Source: JALQUL01 sp964556425
GTDB lineage: Bacteria; Pseudomonadota; Gammaproteobacteria; Burkholderiales; Burkholderiaceae_C
Direction of reading: 5' to 3'
Assembly: GCA_964556425.1 (NCBI GenBank)
Contig: CAZKWC010000043.1
Coordinates: 1-24,496, forward strand
DNA length: 24,496 nucleotides
The first letter of the stretch is position 1; each line of letters begins with the position of its first letter. The position numbers and the translations under genes were made by a program. This document shows, piece after piece, positions 24,165-24,496 of the stretch. The notes under the pieces are model-generated. The model worked only from the letters and a program-made list of their open reading frames with translations. It searched no databases and was not told the origin of the DNA.

Positions 24165-24496
24165 ACAAAATGGATGAAGGATTCCAACAACCGCCTGTAC
24201 AACGCCAGTTCCCACCTAAATCTTGGCGGCTTTGGACTTGATTAAAACCTTGCTGAATCAATAACTGCTGTACTTGTTCAGCTTGATCATAGCCGTGCTC
24301 TAATAATAAATATGCACCGTTTCGAAGATGTAATGTGGCTTGATTCACAATTTGAGCTATATCGGCTAAGCCTTGATTTTCTGCCACTAAAGCAGAAATA
24401 GGTTCGAATTGTAATTGAGCTAAATGCGAGTCATTCGGAACAATATACGGTGGGTTAGAAACAATTAATGAAAATTGCCTAGTTTTACTAATATTA
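24163..24496 (-). CDS. prmC: Release factor glutamine methyltransferase, C-terminal part (cut by window end)
   Basis: The frame is open from the window end to a TAG at 24163-24165. It contains the catalytic NPPY motif (FSLIVSNPPYIVPNDSHL) that binds the substrate Gln of release factors, then FEPISALVAENQGL, AYLLLEHGYDQAEQV and the closing DLGGNWRCTGGCW, all typical of PrmC (HemK). It methylates the GGQ glutamine of RF1/RF2. The N-terminal domain and the AdoMet-binding GxGxG loop lie beyond base 24496. The apparent start near 24387 (a GTG inside the gene) is not real. Confidence 0.95.
   Translation of the reverse strand, partial: NISKTRQFSLIVSNPPYIVPNDSHLAQLQFEPISALVAENQGLADIAQIVNQATLHLRNGAYLLLEHGYDQAEQVQQLLIQQGFNQVQSRQDLGGNWRCTGGCWNPSSIL

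Overview
The window looks like chromosome of a low-GC betaproteobacterium, most likely in or near the Burkholderiales. The basis is gene order known from that group: rppH / CNP1-like gene divergent from proS, proS followed by a lytic transglycosylase, kdsD-kdsC-lptC divergent from a Kef-type antiporter, and grxD next to prmC. I cannot name a genus. No rRNA, tRNA, insertion sequence, prophage or CRISPR array was seen.

Layout. (a) 1-2795 is AT-rich and accessory. It holds a 7TM-DISM sensor histidine kinase broken by a one-base frameshift and cut by the window edge, an orphan PapD-like chaperone N-domain, and a gene-free gap. (b) 2862-4555 is a lipocalin lipoprotein followed by a renalase-like FAD oxidoreductase. 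(c) 4626-13969 is a tungsten/aldehyde island. A ModE-HTH/binding-protein-fold regulator is divergent from the tungstate ABC transporter tupB-tupC-tupA. An AcoR-like activator without an AAA+ domain is divergent from a tungsten aldehyde oxidoreductase: four-cluster ferredoxin subunit, W-pterin catalytic subunit and FAD/NAD(H) subunit. After a terminator-like hairpin come a MoaD-like sulfur carrier and a coupled 99-residue unknown ending in Gly-Gly-Gly. (d) 14006-17046 (minus) is kdsD-kdsC-lptC plus an SDR where lptA/lptB are often found, with a Kef antiporter divergent. (e) 19328-24496 is housekeeping: CNP1-like protein, rppH, proS, a lytic transglycosylase with a Tat-like signal, a VanX/DdpX-type dipeptidase, a strong bidirectional terminator, grxD and the 3' part of prmC.

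How the island works together (inference from known families): TupABC imports tungstate under the ModE-like regulator. Tungsten is put on a pterin cofactor whose dithiolene sulfur comes from a MoaD-type carrier. AorB then oxidises aldehydes to acids (or the reverse) and passes electrons through the AorA clusters to AorC and NAD. The GAF/PAS activator probably senses a small effector and drives the aor promoter. The least explained parts are the C-terminal GGG protein, the activator that lost its sigma-54 engagement domain, and the terminator between aorB and aorC.

Most starts were adjusted from the longest reading frame to a downstream ATG where a ribosome-binding site, operon overlap or signal peptide favoured it. 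These choices are noted per gene.
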